Shown: positions 26,920 through 35,838 of the stretch, in pieces
Numbering within the stretch: the stretch's first letter is position 1
How the letters are laid out: each line of letters opens with the position of its first letter
NCBI GenBank assembly: GCA_947176295.1
Contig: CAMWQB010000007.1
Span: 1 to 45,105, forward strand
Source: an uncultured Porphyromonadaceae bacterium
GTDB taxonomy: Bacteria; Bacteroidota; Bacteroidia; Bacteroidales; Muribaculaceae
Reading direction: 5' to 3'
Length of the DNA: 45,105 nt
The notes under the pieces: generated by a model
The model's database searches: none
The model's input: only the letters and a program-made list of their open reading frames with translations
Told to the model about the DNA's origin: nothing
Position numbers and translations under genes: made by a program

Positions 26920-28361
26920 GCAACATGGCAATAATTTCAGGACAGTCAATTGCAGCAGTGTCTGATTCAGTCACTAGAAACGGAAAAGGCAATACGGCAT
27001 TCGGAGTAATGCTAATAGTAATTGGTTCTGCCACTATCTTAAGCCTTCCCTTTGTATGGGGTTGGGTGGCAAACAACAGCAAGCGAAAAAATGCCACACA
27101 GCTGGCTAATACCAAACGGGAAAACTCTGAGAACCTTGCAAAAACAAAGCACGAACTCAAGATGGAAGAAATGGAGCGCAAGGCAGAACTGGAGAAAGAA
27201 AAGGCTGAATATAAGGCTAAATTGAAACAGCAAACGATTGCGCTTCGATACGATACCTCTCAGAGAGGTAATAACTTCAATCCAGACGTAGAGCCATCAT
27301 ATAGCGACGACTCTGATGTGGTACCAACGTACGATGAACTTGTTTCGGGCGATGTCGTTGACTCATGTGATATCCGTATGGGACTACGTTGTTTCCATAT
27401 AGGCCATGACAACGGCCTAATTGGCCGCAGTAATGCCGGTAAAACATCCTTCTTGTTTCATTTTGCGAAAGCAGTCTGCACAAACTCTCAGGAAGACGGT
27501 GCAATTCTTACTCCCGACTGGTGTCTCCATCAGCCAATGAAGGTTCTGTACTTCGCATTCGAGCAGAGCACATCTGACTTTAAAGTCAAGTATGCCAAAT
27601 TTATTAAGTCAATACCCAATCTTCATGTTGACACTCAGACTTCTGCCAATGATTTTCAGTCTATCATGAAGAAGATCAAAAATATGCAAAGTAAAATAGG
27701 CGAATATCGTCTATTGGTAATCTTCGATAATATAACTAAGATGAAGAATGCCGATAAAAAAGAAAAGAAAGCATTCTTTCAGTGGCTCGAAGATTATCGT
27801 ACAACATGCGAAAAAAGTAATAAGCCCATCACATATCTTAAGGCATATCATACTCAGGGAACCTATAAGGACTATATGCCTATTGAGATTACTTCCAATT
27901 ACGGCTTAAAGACTGACACTTATTTTACTACTGACCTTGTCGGCTTCGGCGTATGCAAAGGTGGGGACGGCAAGTTGCGCTATCTCAAGGAACTCAAAAA
28001 TAAGTCAGAAGCAGATGCAGAGAAACCGACCGTGTCAGTGTACCGATTTGCCGACACATTAGCTCCGATGTATGACTACGTGGAGGAAGCGATAGAGGTT
28101 GATGTTCTTCCCACCAAAGCCGATATGGTGCGCAGAGGTAGTTCTACTTCAAGTGAAATTACCATCAATACCCCCTGCCGCCGTGGTCCTAAGGAAAAAT
28201 ACACGGAAACAGAATTACGTGAGATGCATGAAGAGAAGGCGGCAGGATTCAGCTGGAGAGAAATTCTTGAGAGCCGTGGTATACAATACCAAAAGAATAA
28301 AGTAAAGGGTATTACGAAAGCAATGAGACGCTATAACATTATTGGCTCCATGGCAGCCTGA
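26916..28361 (+). CDS. RepA-like P-loop ATPase with N-terminal membrane anchor and coiled coil
   Basis: The 481-residue protein has a hydrophobic helix at about 29-50 (VMLIVIGSATILSLPFVWGW) and a highly charged coiled coil at 60-108. A RecA-fold domain follows with Walker A GRSNAGKTS (170-178), a catalytic-type Glu in YFAFEQS (about 217) and Walker B LLVIFDN (266-272). The C-terminus (from about 405) contains a basic, HTH-like stretch. The core resembles AAA_25/RepA-type hexameric helicase ATPases of mobile elements, whose usual role is replication or mobilisation. A membrane anchor is unusual for that family. It overlaps the HTH gene by 4 bp and ends 20 bp before a terminator. Confidence 0.8.
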   Translation: MSNMAIISGQSIAAVSDSVTRNGKGNTAFGVMLIVIGSATILSLPFVWGWVANNSKRKNATQLANTKRENSENLAKTKHELKMEEMERKAELEKEKAEYKAKLKQQTIALRYDTSQRGNNFNPDVEPSYSDDSDVVPTYDELVSGDVVDSCDIRMGLRCFHIGHDNGLIGRSNAGKTSFLFHFAKAVCTNSQEDGAILTPDWCLHQPMKVLYFAFEQSTSDFKVKYAKFIKSIPNLHVDTQTSANDFQSIMKKIKNMQSKIGEYRLLVIFDNITKMKNADKKEKKAFFQWLEDYRTTCEKSNKPITYLKAYHTQGTYKDYMPIEITSNYGLKTDTYFTTDLVGFGVCKGGDGKLRYLKELKNKSEADAEKPTVSVYRFADTLAPMYDYVEEAIEVDVLPTKADMVRRGSSTSSEITINTPCRRGPKEKYTETELREMHEEKAAGFSWREILESRGIQYQKNKVKGITKAMRRYNIIGSMAA

Positions 28362-28380
28362 CGGCCTGGCTCAAACAACA

Positions 28381-28418
28381 AGACCACCCCGATTCGTCCG
28401 GAGTGGTCTCTGTTTTTT
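28381..28418 (+). terminator. Terminator between convergent genes
   Basis: AGACCAC (28381-28387) pairs with GTGGTCT (28403-28409), extended by inner GC pairs, and is followed by CTGTTTTTTG. It ends the ATPase transcript. On the other strand a T-rich stretch also follows, so it may stop the seven-gene minus operon as well. Confidence 0.75.
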
Positions 28419-28419
28419 G

Positions 28420-29163
28420 TCAGAATCTCTCGCTTACTATCTCGCGGAACTTGATGGGGATATTGCCGGTTTCTGACCACCAATAGTCCTTGTCGTCCTT
28501 ACGGATCCAGACGTAGAAGGAGTTGTTGTCGGTATCGTATGCCCAAACTGTGGCCGGATCGCAACACTGATGAGCCATGAACCCGGAACCACAGTACATG
28601 CCCTTGATGTATTCTATATCGCCTTGGGTCTGATAGATCTTCTTCAAAAAGGAGTAGGAGGTTTCGCCCATCAGATTGACAAGGCGAGACTTTACCTGGA
28701 GGTCGTTGAACATGTCGAAGTTACAGAGCATCTCGCCGATGTGTTGCTTGTAGTATGCAGTTAGATTCTCATTATTGCCCAGAGAGACTACGTTAGCGAC
28801 TACATCATAAGTCTTGCCCTTTGTGTTCTTCATCCTGGCTGTAAGATGCTTGCGGTCGTTGAAATTCACGTTAAACCATTCTTCCACCACATCGGGCTTA
28901 CAGTCGCGGATAGTCCACTGAGTTTCGGGATTATTGTAATTTGGATTGATTGACAGCCAAGAACATTCCACATCACCATTCTTCTGTAGAGTCGACTTAT
29001 AGGCATATCGGCCGGAGATATAACCGTCATCATGCTCATCCAATTCAATGATCACAGGATATTTATCGCCTACATAGCCGTCAAGTTTGTAAACCCGAGC
29101 CAATGTTGGCATGGATACAAATAACACCAATGCCCAAAGACATATCCATATTTTTTTGCTCAT
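28420..29163 (-). CDS. Exported protein of unknown function, last gene of the Hsp70/HerA operon
   Basis: A 247-residue protein with a clear signal peptide (MSKKIWICLWALVLFVSMPTLA) and no lipobox. The mature part is beta-rich at first (YKLDGYVGDKYPVIIELDEHDDGYISGRYAY), a layout seen in periplasmic proteins that sense or bind small ligands. It later contains several cysteines (CCDP, YCGSG). I do not recognise a family. It starts 2 bp after the 79-residue gene and so is probably co-translated. In this context it could be a periplasmic partner or an immunity-like protein (inference). Confidence 0.75.
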   Translation of the reverse strand: MSKKIWICLWALVLFVSMPTLARVYKLDGYVGDKYPVIIELDEHDDGYISGRYAYKSTLQKNGDVECSWLSINPNYNNPETQWTIRDCKPDVVEEWFNVNFNDRKHLTARMKNTKGKTYDVVANVVSLGNNENLTAYYKQHIGEMLCNFDMFNDLQVKSRLVNLMGETSYSFLKKIYQTQGDIEYIKGMYCGSGFMAHQCCDPATVWAYDTDNNSFYVWIRKDDKDYWWSETGNIPIKFREIVSERF

Positions 29164-29165
29164 GA

Positions 29166-29405
29166 TTACTTCATTTTTATATCCCAGGCTCCACGGCTGT
29201 AAACTCCGGAGTCTGTCTTGGGGACATCTATGCCATTGAGTTGGAACTGACGTACAAGTTGGTCAGCACAGCGGGAATTACCGAAAAGATTAGTCGGAGT
29301 TATCCCCATCATATTAATATTTATGGTGAAGGTTTGCCCGCGATCTATGTGGAGGCCACCGGTTCGATCTATCTGATGTCGTGCTGTTATCTCAAATGTG
29401 GGCAT
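29166..29405 (-). CDS. Small protein of unknown function (79 aa)
   Basis: A cytoplasmic-looking basic protein of 79 residues. The N-terminus reads FEITARHQIDRTGGLHIDRGQTFTI and the C-terminus YSRGAWDIKMK. I do not recognise a family. It follows the 93-residue gene by 7 bp and precedes the exported protein by 2 bp, inside the operon. Confidence 0.65.
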   Translation of the reverse strand: MPTFEITARHQIDRTGGLHIDRGQTFTININMMGITPTNLFGNSRCADQLVRQFQLNGIDVPKTDSGVYSRGAWDIKMK

Positions 29406-29412
29406 TGGGTAA

Positions 29413-29694
29413 TTATTTTATTCCTTGTTCAATTATTGACTTAGCTTTATCTGGTTCACGTTCCAACCAATCGACAGTAAGAAGTGCAGCAGGATAAGTC
29501 ATTCCTGGATGCCTTTCCATAAGTGTTTTTGTCGAATAGCAATGAGAGGCTACAACTGGTTCATTACTGGTTTTAAGCCATGTCTGCGCCGCTTCTCTTA
29601 ATTGTCCTGACAGATTCGACAACTTACCGGCTACAATTCTCGCTGCATTCTCAGGGTATCCGCGATTGACAAGTATACTTACTATTTCTTCCAT
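29413..29694 (-). CDS. Small helical protein of unknown function (93 aa)
   Basis: Mostly helical, with a UBA-like opening (MEEIVSILVNRGYPENAARIVAGKL). No membrane segment or catalytic motif is seen. Its ATG overlaps the zincin stop (TAATG), which suggests translational coupling and possibly a 1:1 complex with the zincin. An immunity or adaptor role is inference. Confidence 0.65.
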   Translation of the reverse strand: MEEIVSILVNRGYPENAARIVAGKLSNLSGQLREAAQTWLKTSNEPVVASHCYSTKTLMERHPGMTYPAALLTVDWLEREPDKAKSIIEQGIK

Positions 29695-30452
29695 TACGCA
29701 GTTATATTTAAATAGGCACTTAGAACATCTTCAGCAAAAGCTCGGGCATCTGTCTCAACCGGTTGCATGGCGTATTCCTCAAATCCATACAATTCAGCAC
29801 TTCGATAACCTATCTGATATTCGTTCCATTTCCAGTTGGTCACTTCGCCACCTCGGGGATGCACTTCACGCTCTGTCATATTATAGTCCTGATAAGCGTG
29901 ACGGCCTTCATGGATCAAAGTATCCAAAGTTTCTTTGTAGCTGACAAAATCACTACCGTTGACATATCTGGCATTCAAGGTGATTGTCTTTTCTACAGGT
30001 GAATAATATCCGTAATGCCCTTCCGGCAATTCTTTGAGTTCTATTGGACAGAACTCACGATGTTCTATTTCTGCTATTTTGTATTCAGCATCCAATAGGG
30101 CCTGATGACGCTCGGTAGACGAAAGAGCCTGCCAATTTTCGAATTTTAACACATCAACACCGACAAGATAGTCGCCTATCTGTTGTACTAGCTCTAAATC
30201 AGCCGGAGCTTCAAGATACTTTGAGTCTATCTTGTCCTTAACAGGTTCCACGATTTCCGCAATCTCGGCATTGCTATCAATCCCTTTTGGGGGCTGATAA
30301 GGGGATAATTCATCTATACGGTCAACGAGAGCCAAGGGATTTTCTCCCTCAACACACTCGTTGATGTATTCCGATTGAGCCGGAGTTATTGAATCCTTGA
30401 AATCCTCGGATGGCCGAACTGAATATTCCAGTCCTTCAAAGTCTTCAAGCAT
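29694..30452 (-). CDS. Predicted zincin metallopeptidase (HEXXH)
   Basis: The 252-residue protein carries HEGRH at 181-185 in TLIHEGRHAYQDYN, the zinc-binding HEXXH signature, and a downstream glutamate in QPVETDARAFA (Glu233) in the position of the third ligand of gluzincin-type toxin peptidases. The N-terminal 100 residues are acidic and proline-rich without a recognised domain. There is no signal peptide. It begins 2 bp after the HerA-like gene. Possible roles are maturation of an operon product or an effector that acts on a target protein. No substrate can be inferred. Confidence 0.8.
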   Translation of the reverse strand: MLEDFEGLEYSVRPSEDFKDSITPAQSEYINECVEGENPLALVDRIDELSPYQPPKGIDSNAEIAEIVEPVKDKIDSKYLEAPADLELVQQIGDYLVGVDVLKFENWQALSSTERHQALLDAEYKIAEIEHREFCPIELKELPEGHYGYYSPVEKTITLNARYVNGSDFVSYKETLDTLIHEGRHAYQDYNMTEREVHPRGGEVTNWKWNEYQIGYRSAELYGFEEYAMQPVETDARAFAEDVLSAYLNITA

Positions 30453-30454
30453 AG

Positions 30455-33166
30455 TTATTTGGATTTATTGACCTTAACCCAATACTTGTCGGGAGTTAGG
30501 GCTGTTGAGACTAGACACTCCCCGACCATTAGTTTCGGGATGATTCTTCTCTGTTCCTTGGAAAGGCCCATTGCCTCAGCTATGGCTTTAGAATCATCTT
30601 CAGCAACCAGACGATGGGTTATCTTAGTGTTGGTGTTCTTGATCGCATCCGGAATAAGTCGGGTGGGAACTTGATCTACAAGGAACATACCTTCACTGTA
30701 AGCGCGTATCTCAGAGAGCATATTTGAGAACATCATCGCCGTCTTATATTGGGGCATATCCGGCTTATCGCACTTCATCATAACGCGGTGAGCCTCCTCT
30801 ATCACTGTGAGGTGCTTGCAGGTGTTGTCATTGAAATCCACTCGTCCCAGTTCCGCACATGCAGTCCGATACTCATAAAGGAACTGGAGAATAAGTGCCA
30901 TGAAGAAGCCCTTATCCACATCATCGCCCACGTAAGAGAGATTGATGATTACAGGACGCTCGAAAAGATCAGCCCAGGGTGTTGAATGAACCGTGTTGAG
31001 CATCTTTCCTTTCCATCCGCGTTTGAGACTATCGATGCGCGTGTTCAGGCACGCTTTCATGTTCATCTCTATGCGCGGCTCATACTGGCGGTTTGAGATG
31101 ACATTATCCACACCAACACTCATTGAATTAAGTGTTGGAGGCATTGTTTGTCCGAAAACAGGTTCCTTTCCAAGCCAGTCTGTTGATTTATTCTGATAAA
31201 TTGAGTAGATCAGATCCTCCATCAGTACAGGCAGGATGTCATACATTGGGAAGGCTGCGGCGAAGGTGGATTTGATCCGGTCGATGTGCGAGAGCACGTT
31301 TGGCTCCTGCTCTTTATCCAGCCATACTGGTTCAAAAGGATTCAGCTTTAATTCTGCTAATTCCACGGTTTCGCGGGTCTTTTTATCCCTGTAGACTTTG
31401 CAGCCGGGCATATAGATGGTTACAGGCCTTTCAGGATGAAGTTTGTTATATTTTACCGCCCAATTCACATATTCAGTCTTTGCCGGCTCAATGATAAGGA
31501 ATGGCAACCTATCTGAGATCGCGTTTATAATGGCCATCACCGTATTGGTCTTACCCGATCCATTGATGCCTGACAGCAGTGTGTGCTTACTCAGATCTGA
31601 AAGTGTGAGATGATATGGAATATTGACAGGCGTACCACCGTAAAGCAGTTTGCCAAAATCGATGGTTCCCGGACTGTCTAATGTCTGGGAATTTAAACTA
31701 AATTCAGGCGAACTATCTATTACGCTAATACCCGGTACAGATCGCAGCGGGAAGTTAATGAGATATGATAGTTCTTTAGTGGTTAAGACAGTCCGAAGAT
31801 CATTAAAATGTGTCCCCAAAGGATGCTGAAAGAAACCATTAGGCGTTGAAATCTTTACAAGCGGAGCAGACATACAAGCAAGTGTCTGAGGCATTACCGA
31901 CTTTACGACATCATCAATATGATGAATACGCACGGGTTCATATATAGATTCTTTGCCGCTCACTATTGATTTCAGTTGCATCGAACCACTTTGCAACTTA
32001 TGTCTATCGTCACAAAGCATATAGACCCCAACACTCCAGCAACCTATTGCCTTACCCGTCTCAAAACGTTTGGAATGATAAAACAAGTGTTCCGATACAG
32101 CCTCAATTTGTTTGTTGACTATATTTGTGCTAATAGATTTGCCTTGTTGTTCTGAGTATGTGTCACTCTCTCCTTCAGTAGTAGCTACAGAATGAGATTT
32201 CCCAACAGTTTTCGTGGGTGTGAAGTCAGCCAATAAATTACCTCCCGCTATTCTATTTGCACCGTCTGCGATGGCTATTGCAGTTGTTATTGCACCAGCA
32301 GGCGGGAAAAGACAAGATGCAAGCATGAGCCCTGCGCCTACCATTCCCCAACCAGATTTACTTTGAGTACTCTCATTGGTGGAATCGGTAAGCGTTTTTG
32401 AACGATTTAAGGTCTTACCTATTGAAGACGAAGTGTTCTCGGAGAAGTTGAAAGATTTCAGAGATTCCGCCTGACCATTGAAATCACGGACTTGATATAG
32501 GATACCATCCACATCATTAGTTGGAATCGGAGAAGCGATAACAACGTATGTGAAGTCAATATCTCTCATGCCCGCAAGAAGGGTGTCAATTGTCGCAGGA
32601 TAAATAGTCTTATACTGACTTTCCATTGATGGAATACCTGTGATTGCATCTACATGGCGATACTTCTGTATCTTATCCGAGATGGCTTTTATTTCTTTAG
32701 CATAGGTAGAGCATTTTATACCTGGCCAAACACCTTCGATAAAATGGCCTAAATTTTCGGTGAAGTCTTCGTCTATTACAGCGCTATCGTGTGATCTTAC
32801 ACCTAAGAATAGATTATAACCTTCTCGTGATCCCTTTACAAGAAAAACAAGCTCGGTTTTATTTGGTAAATGGCAAGAGGCCAATATCTTTTGAATGGCG
32901 TTAAAGCACACTTCTGGCGTATTGTCAATAGGCCGACCGATTTGTTCTATTTTCAGCCATTGTACATCAGACGGCATTGACTTTGAATAAGGAGTGGGAA
33001 GTGCCAAGCGAAATAGTCCGTCACGCGGAGAGATATCTCGTAGATACTTCCGTTCCATGGTGAAAGATAGCGACTGGGATATGCCGTTTGCAGCCAAAAT
33101 CTTTGCCTCCGGCTCAAACTTTGCTGCCTGAGCAGGAGTGATTGTCTGTAGTTTGTTGGTCTCCAT
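30455..33166 (-). CDS. HerA/DUF87-type P-loop ATPase with central hydrophobic segment
   Basis: The 903-residue protein has an N-terminal part without a recognised domain, a hydrophobic glycine/alanine-rich segment at about 271-310 (WGMVGAGLMLASCLFPPAG), and a C-terminal HerA/FtsK-superfamily ATPase. Motifs seen are Walker A GINGSGKT (533-540), FLIIEPAKTEYV, Walker B HLTVIEEAHR (785-794) and an Arg-rich FLVDQVPTRL. The family pumps DNA or, in export systems, moves proteins. The ATG at 33166 follows the Hsp70 stop by one base. An upstream TTG (33175) overlapping that stop is less likely. The hydrophobic segment and Ser/Thr-rich flanks suggest membrane attachment rather than chromosome repair. 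Confidence 0.85.
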   Translation of the reverse strand: METNKLQTITPAQAAKFEPEAKILAANGISQSLSFTMERKYLRDISPRDGLFRLALPTPYSKSMPSDVQWLKIEQIGRPIDNTPEVCFNAIQKILASCHLPNKTELVFLVKGSREGYNLFLGVRSHDSAVIDEDFTENLGHFIEGVWPGIKCSTYAKEIKAISDKIQKYRHVDAITGIPSMESQYKTIYPATIDTLLAGMRDIDFTYVVIASPIPTNDVDGILYQVRDFNGQAESLKSFNFSENTSSSIGKTLNRSKTLTDSTNESTQSKSGWGMVGAGLMLASCLFPPAGAITTAIAIADGANRIAGGNLLADFTPTKTVGKSHSVATTEGESDTYSEQQGKSISTNIVNKQIEAVSEHLFYHSKRFETGKAIGCWSVGVYMLCDDRHKLQSGSMQLKSIVSGKESIYEPVRIHHIDDVVKSVMPQTLACMSAPLVKISTPNGFFQHPLGTHFNDLRTVLTTKELSYLINFPLRSVPGISVIDSSPEFSLNSQTLDSPGTIDFGKLLYGGTPVNIPYHLTLSDLSKHTLLSGINGSGKTNTVMAIINAISDRLPFLIIEPAKTEYVNWAVKYNKLHPERPVTIYMPGCKVYRDKKTRETVELAELKLNPFEPVWLDKEQEPNVLSHIDRIKSTFAAAFPMYDILPVLMEDLIYSIYQNKSTDWLGKEPVFGQTMPPTLNSMSVGVDNVISNRQYEPRIEMNMKACLNTRIDSLKRGWKGKMLNTVHSTPWADLFERPVIINLSYVGDDVDKGFFMALILQFLYEYRTACAELGRVDFNDNTCKHLTVIEEAHRVMMKCDKPDMPQYKTAMMFSNMLSEIRAYSEGMFLVDQVPTRLIPDAIKNTNTKITHRLVAEDDSKAIAEAMGLSKEQRRIIPKLMVGECLVSTALTPDKYWVKVNKSK

Positions 33167-33167
33167 A

Positions 33168-35063
33168 TTATTCAATAGGGATTCTTACTCGTTGGAGGTT
33201 CGTGTCAATCAAAGTGTCAAAATACGATTTGATCGCTGATGTCATCTGGTTTTTGAAGTCTCTATTCTTCGTTAGATTATCACGGATAGAGCCTTTGACG
33301 TTGTTGATTATTTCGATTTTCTTCTTTATGATGTTTTGGGCTTTATCTCTACGCTTGCTCTCGTCGCTTGTTAGCAAAGACTTCAAGATATAATAAGGTA
33401 ATGCGAACACGCCCCATAGAAATACTGCTAAAGCCTTCCATAAGATGTCGGAAATTATATCTCCCATATCCTTTCCTATTTTGGAAATTACATTATTGAG
33501 TTCAGCTAGCGTATTTTCGATAGCCTCCTGTTGTCCAAGATTGACATTTCCAAACCTTACAATTTCCTGACCTGGTGCATAACGCGAGATGATAGCATTC
33601 ATCTCCTTTCGTACACGCTCCGATTGTTCCTTAACGAAATTGTTGAGTGTTTCATTAATAATACTGCCAAGATAATGTGTTTGAAAGAATTTCAGGTCCT
33701 GTTGAACCCATTCCTTCATTTCATCAGCATCTGTTGTTGTGCCGTTCTTGATCCAGCGATTACACGTTGATTCGACTTGGTCCCATGCTTTAGAGGCGAT
33801 TGCCCAGGCAAGGTCTCCAACCAACTTGTTGAAAAGCTTGTCATCACTAAACATCGGTTGGATCGACGCCTTAAGATCGGACACCAATACGCTTGTAATG
33901 GCATCAGTCGCACCAAGCAATGCTATGCCACGTGAGATTGTCAGCGAAGGATTATCACGGTCATATTTCACTTGACTTTCAATATCGAGATTGAAAACTT
34001 CAGCTATGATCGGGCTAAGGAATGCCATACGGGACGCTCCGCCAGTGAGAAGAACGCCATAGACTTTACGACCGGGTATCTCTTTTTCGCGATATTCAAT
34101 AAGATGCTTTTTAATATCGGATATATAGTGCTTTTGATTCTCTATTAACTGGTTAAGCTCCTCTATATTTTCAATATAAAGTTCTATCTCGGTTTTACCA
34201 TATTTTTGACATGCATCGGTATTCTTGGGAAGAATCTGACGTAGTCTGAATGCTTCATCTGTTGAGTCATCAGGATTTTTGCTGTATGCAATTTCCTTGC
34301 AACGACGTGCTCTGAACTTTAATGCATCTACAAATATGGGATACTCTTCAAGGAATTCTTTTGTTTCTGGCTGAATGTATCTCTCATAGATGGCTTCTTC
34401 TATTTTTGAAGCGCCATCATCATAACCCTGATCAATTGGATTATTGTCAACGTTTGAGAGATATGTGAGATCAAGCGTACTTGAGCCTAGGTCAAAGACT
34501 AGTGCGCCCTTCGTAATGTTATTAAGGAAGTTAACTTTAGGACTGCGAGCATAAAAAATGGCAGCGCGAGATTCTGAGGTTAGACCAGCCAAGGGGATAC
34601 CGGCTTCAAGAGCCATCTGCCGGTATGTTTCTTTAGTGGCATCATCATTCCACCCGGATGGTCGAGCTATATAGACGATATGGTTCGTGTCTGTGAGGCG
34701 GTCATCTGCTGAACGTATCTCCGAATACACCTCCTCCATAAAACGCATCATAAGCTGCTCGTCCTTACCGTAAAGTGATTTCGGTGACTTTTTGAAACTA
34801 ACACGTATGCCTTCATTTTCGGACATATGAGAGAACGCATCCTCCCCGATATAAATCTTATTATCGGTTATACAAATGGCTGAAGGTATGACTTTCTTTC
34901 TTGCTTGACGATTCATGTCAAGATCCAAGACTTCGGATTCGCGGTGACTTGCATCCTTATCCCATTCGAGCTCACAAATGGCTGCTGATGTTTCACCATG
35001 ACCGAAATCTATACCAATTACATATTGGTGCTTGCTCTTATTTGGTATAATCAGTTCTTTCAT
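33168..35063 (-). CDS. Hsp70/actin-fold ATPase with C-terminal membrane segment
   Basis: In this 631-residue protein the first 400 residues form an Hsp70-like nucleotide-binding domain: phosphate-1 GIDFGHGETS (17-26), connect-1-like ESRAAIFYA (about 164-172), phosphate-2 LVFDLGSSTLDL (188-199) and adenosine motif LLTGGASRM (338-346). The substrate-binding domain of DnaK is absent. Instead there is a helical region with a hydrophobic segment at 541-563 (WKALAVFLWGVFALPYYIL) and a basic C-terminus. This layout resembles Hsp70-like proteins found with membrane or defence partners rather than housekeeping chaperones. The stop is one base from the HerA-like start, so equimolar production is likely. 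Confidence 0.85.
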   Translation of the reverse strand: MKELIIPNKSKHQYVIGIDFGHGETSAAICELEWDKDASHRESEVLDLDMNRQARKKVIPSAICITDNKIYIGEDAFSHMSENEGIRVSFKKSPKSLYGKDEQLMMRFMEEVYSEIRSADDRLTDTNHIVYIARPSGWNDDATKETYRQMALEAGIPLAGLTSESRAAIFYARSPKVNFLNNITKGALVFDLGSSTLDLTYLSNVDNNPIDQGYDDGASKIEEAIYERYIQPETKEFLEEYPIFVDALKFRARRCKEIAYSKNPDDSTDEAFRLRQILPKNTDACQKYGKTEIELYIENIEELNQLIENQKHYISDIKKHLIEYREKEIPGRKVYGVLLTGGASRMAFLSPIIAEVFNLDIESQVKYDRDNPSLTISRGIALLGATDAITSVLVSDLKASIQPMFSDDKLFNKLVGDLAWAIASKAWDQVESTCNRWIKNGTTTDADEMKEWVQQDLKFFQTHYLGSIINETLNNFVKEQSERVRKEMNAIISRYAPGQEIVRFGNVNLGQQEAIENTLAELNNVISKIGKDMGDIISDILWKALAVFLWGVFALPYYILKSLLTSDESKRRDKAQNIIKKKIEIINNVKGSIRDNLTKNRDFKNQMTSAIKSYFDTLIDTNLQRVRIPIE

Positions 35064-35073
35064 TGGCTGATGA

Positions 35074-35838
35074 TTATTTTACTGATACAATCCGTCCGTC
35101 TTTCATGGTTAAGCCATAGTTGCGAAGGGATCTAATGAGGGATGCTTCGACTTCAACTACCGAAACCGGAATGTTAGATTTTTCCGATTCTATTACATCA
35201 TGGAGATCTTCAATTTGACTGAAAAGATGGGAATATTTTGAAAGAGGTACGTCTTCTTCAATATTTTTGTAAGAATTTTCAATGCGCTTTACTTGTACCC
35301 TGTAGGTTTCCATAACGTTGTCAATGCTTTCACATACTTTTTTTACAATGTTGACAAAAGCATTAACATTTATAGTATTTACGACTTTCGCATCTACAAC
35401 TTGTGATTTCTTCTTTCCAATGGAAAGGTATATTGCAATAGCGGTTCCTGCTATAGCTCCGCATACTGCCCCCCAAGTACCCAATGTGCTTCCTGCCAAT
35501 GCGCCGATTCCGGTCCCAAGTAAATTTGTGTACTGGTTATTTTCTTTTTGAGGTTCAGATACAACCTTTGAATCTCTATTGTATTCAGATGCCTTTGACA
35601 CGATCTCAAAAGCAATATCCTGTTGTGAACGTAGCAGTTGAATAGTAGATTGAAGTATATAATCCTCAGACTGTGTCAAACCAAGACGATAAGCGCCATC
35701 GTTCTCAAATAGTTCATTTAGGAAGTCTACAACCGTTTTCTCAACAGATAGAGAATCTTTCGGCAAAGAAAAACTCTCTAACTTTTCGGCAAGAACTTGC
35801 TTATTAGAGTCAAAAATTGAAGTCAGCGTTATTTCCAT
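35074..35838 (-). CDS. Small membrane-associated protein heading the Hsp70/HerA operon
   Basis: The ATG at 35838 gives 254 residues (MEITLTSIFDSNKQVLAEKL...). A helical N-terminal region is followed by a glycine-rich hydrophobic segment (about 113-140, LLGTGIGALAGSTLGTWGAV) that resembles a glycine-zipper membrane insertion motif, and by a long helical C-terminus. No recognised domain. The frame is open to a GTG at 36072, but that extension looks random and covers a repeat-rich leader, so I reject it. Ten bases separate it from the Hsp70-like gene. It may be a membrane anchor or co-factor for the ATPases. Confidence 0.75.
   Translation of the reverse strand: MEITLTSIFDSNKQVLAEKLESFSLPKDSLSVEKTVVDFLNELFENDGAYRLGLTQSEDYILQSTIQLLRSQQDIAFEIVSKASEYNRDSKVVSEPQKENNQYTNLLGTGIGALAGSTLGTWGAVCGAIAGTAIAIYLSIGKKKSQVVDAKVVNTINVNAFVNIVKKVCESIDNVMETYRVQVKRIENSYKNIEEDVPLSKYSHLFSQIEDLHDVIESEKSNIPVSVVEVEASLIRSLRNYGLTMKDGRIVSVK

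Noticed and set aside
28381-28418. CACCCCGA near 28386 as a second attachment site matching the tRNA-Pro 3' end
   Set aside because: The match is only eight bases and lies in a terminator stem. The rest of the tRNA 3' end is absent.
33167-33175. TTG start of the HerA-like gene overlapping the Hsp70 stop
   Set aside because: An ATG follows one base after the stop, and TTG starts are uncommon.
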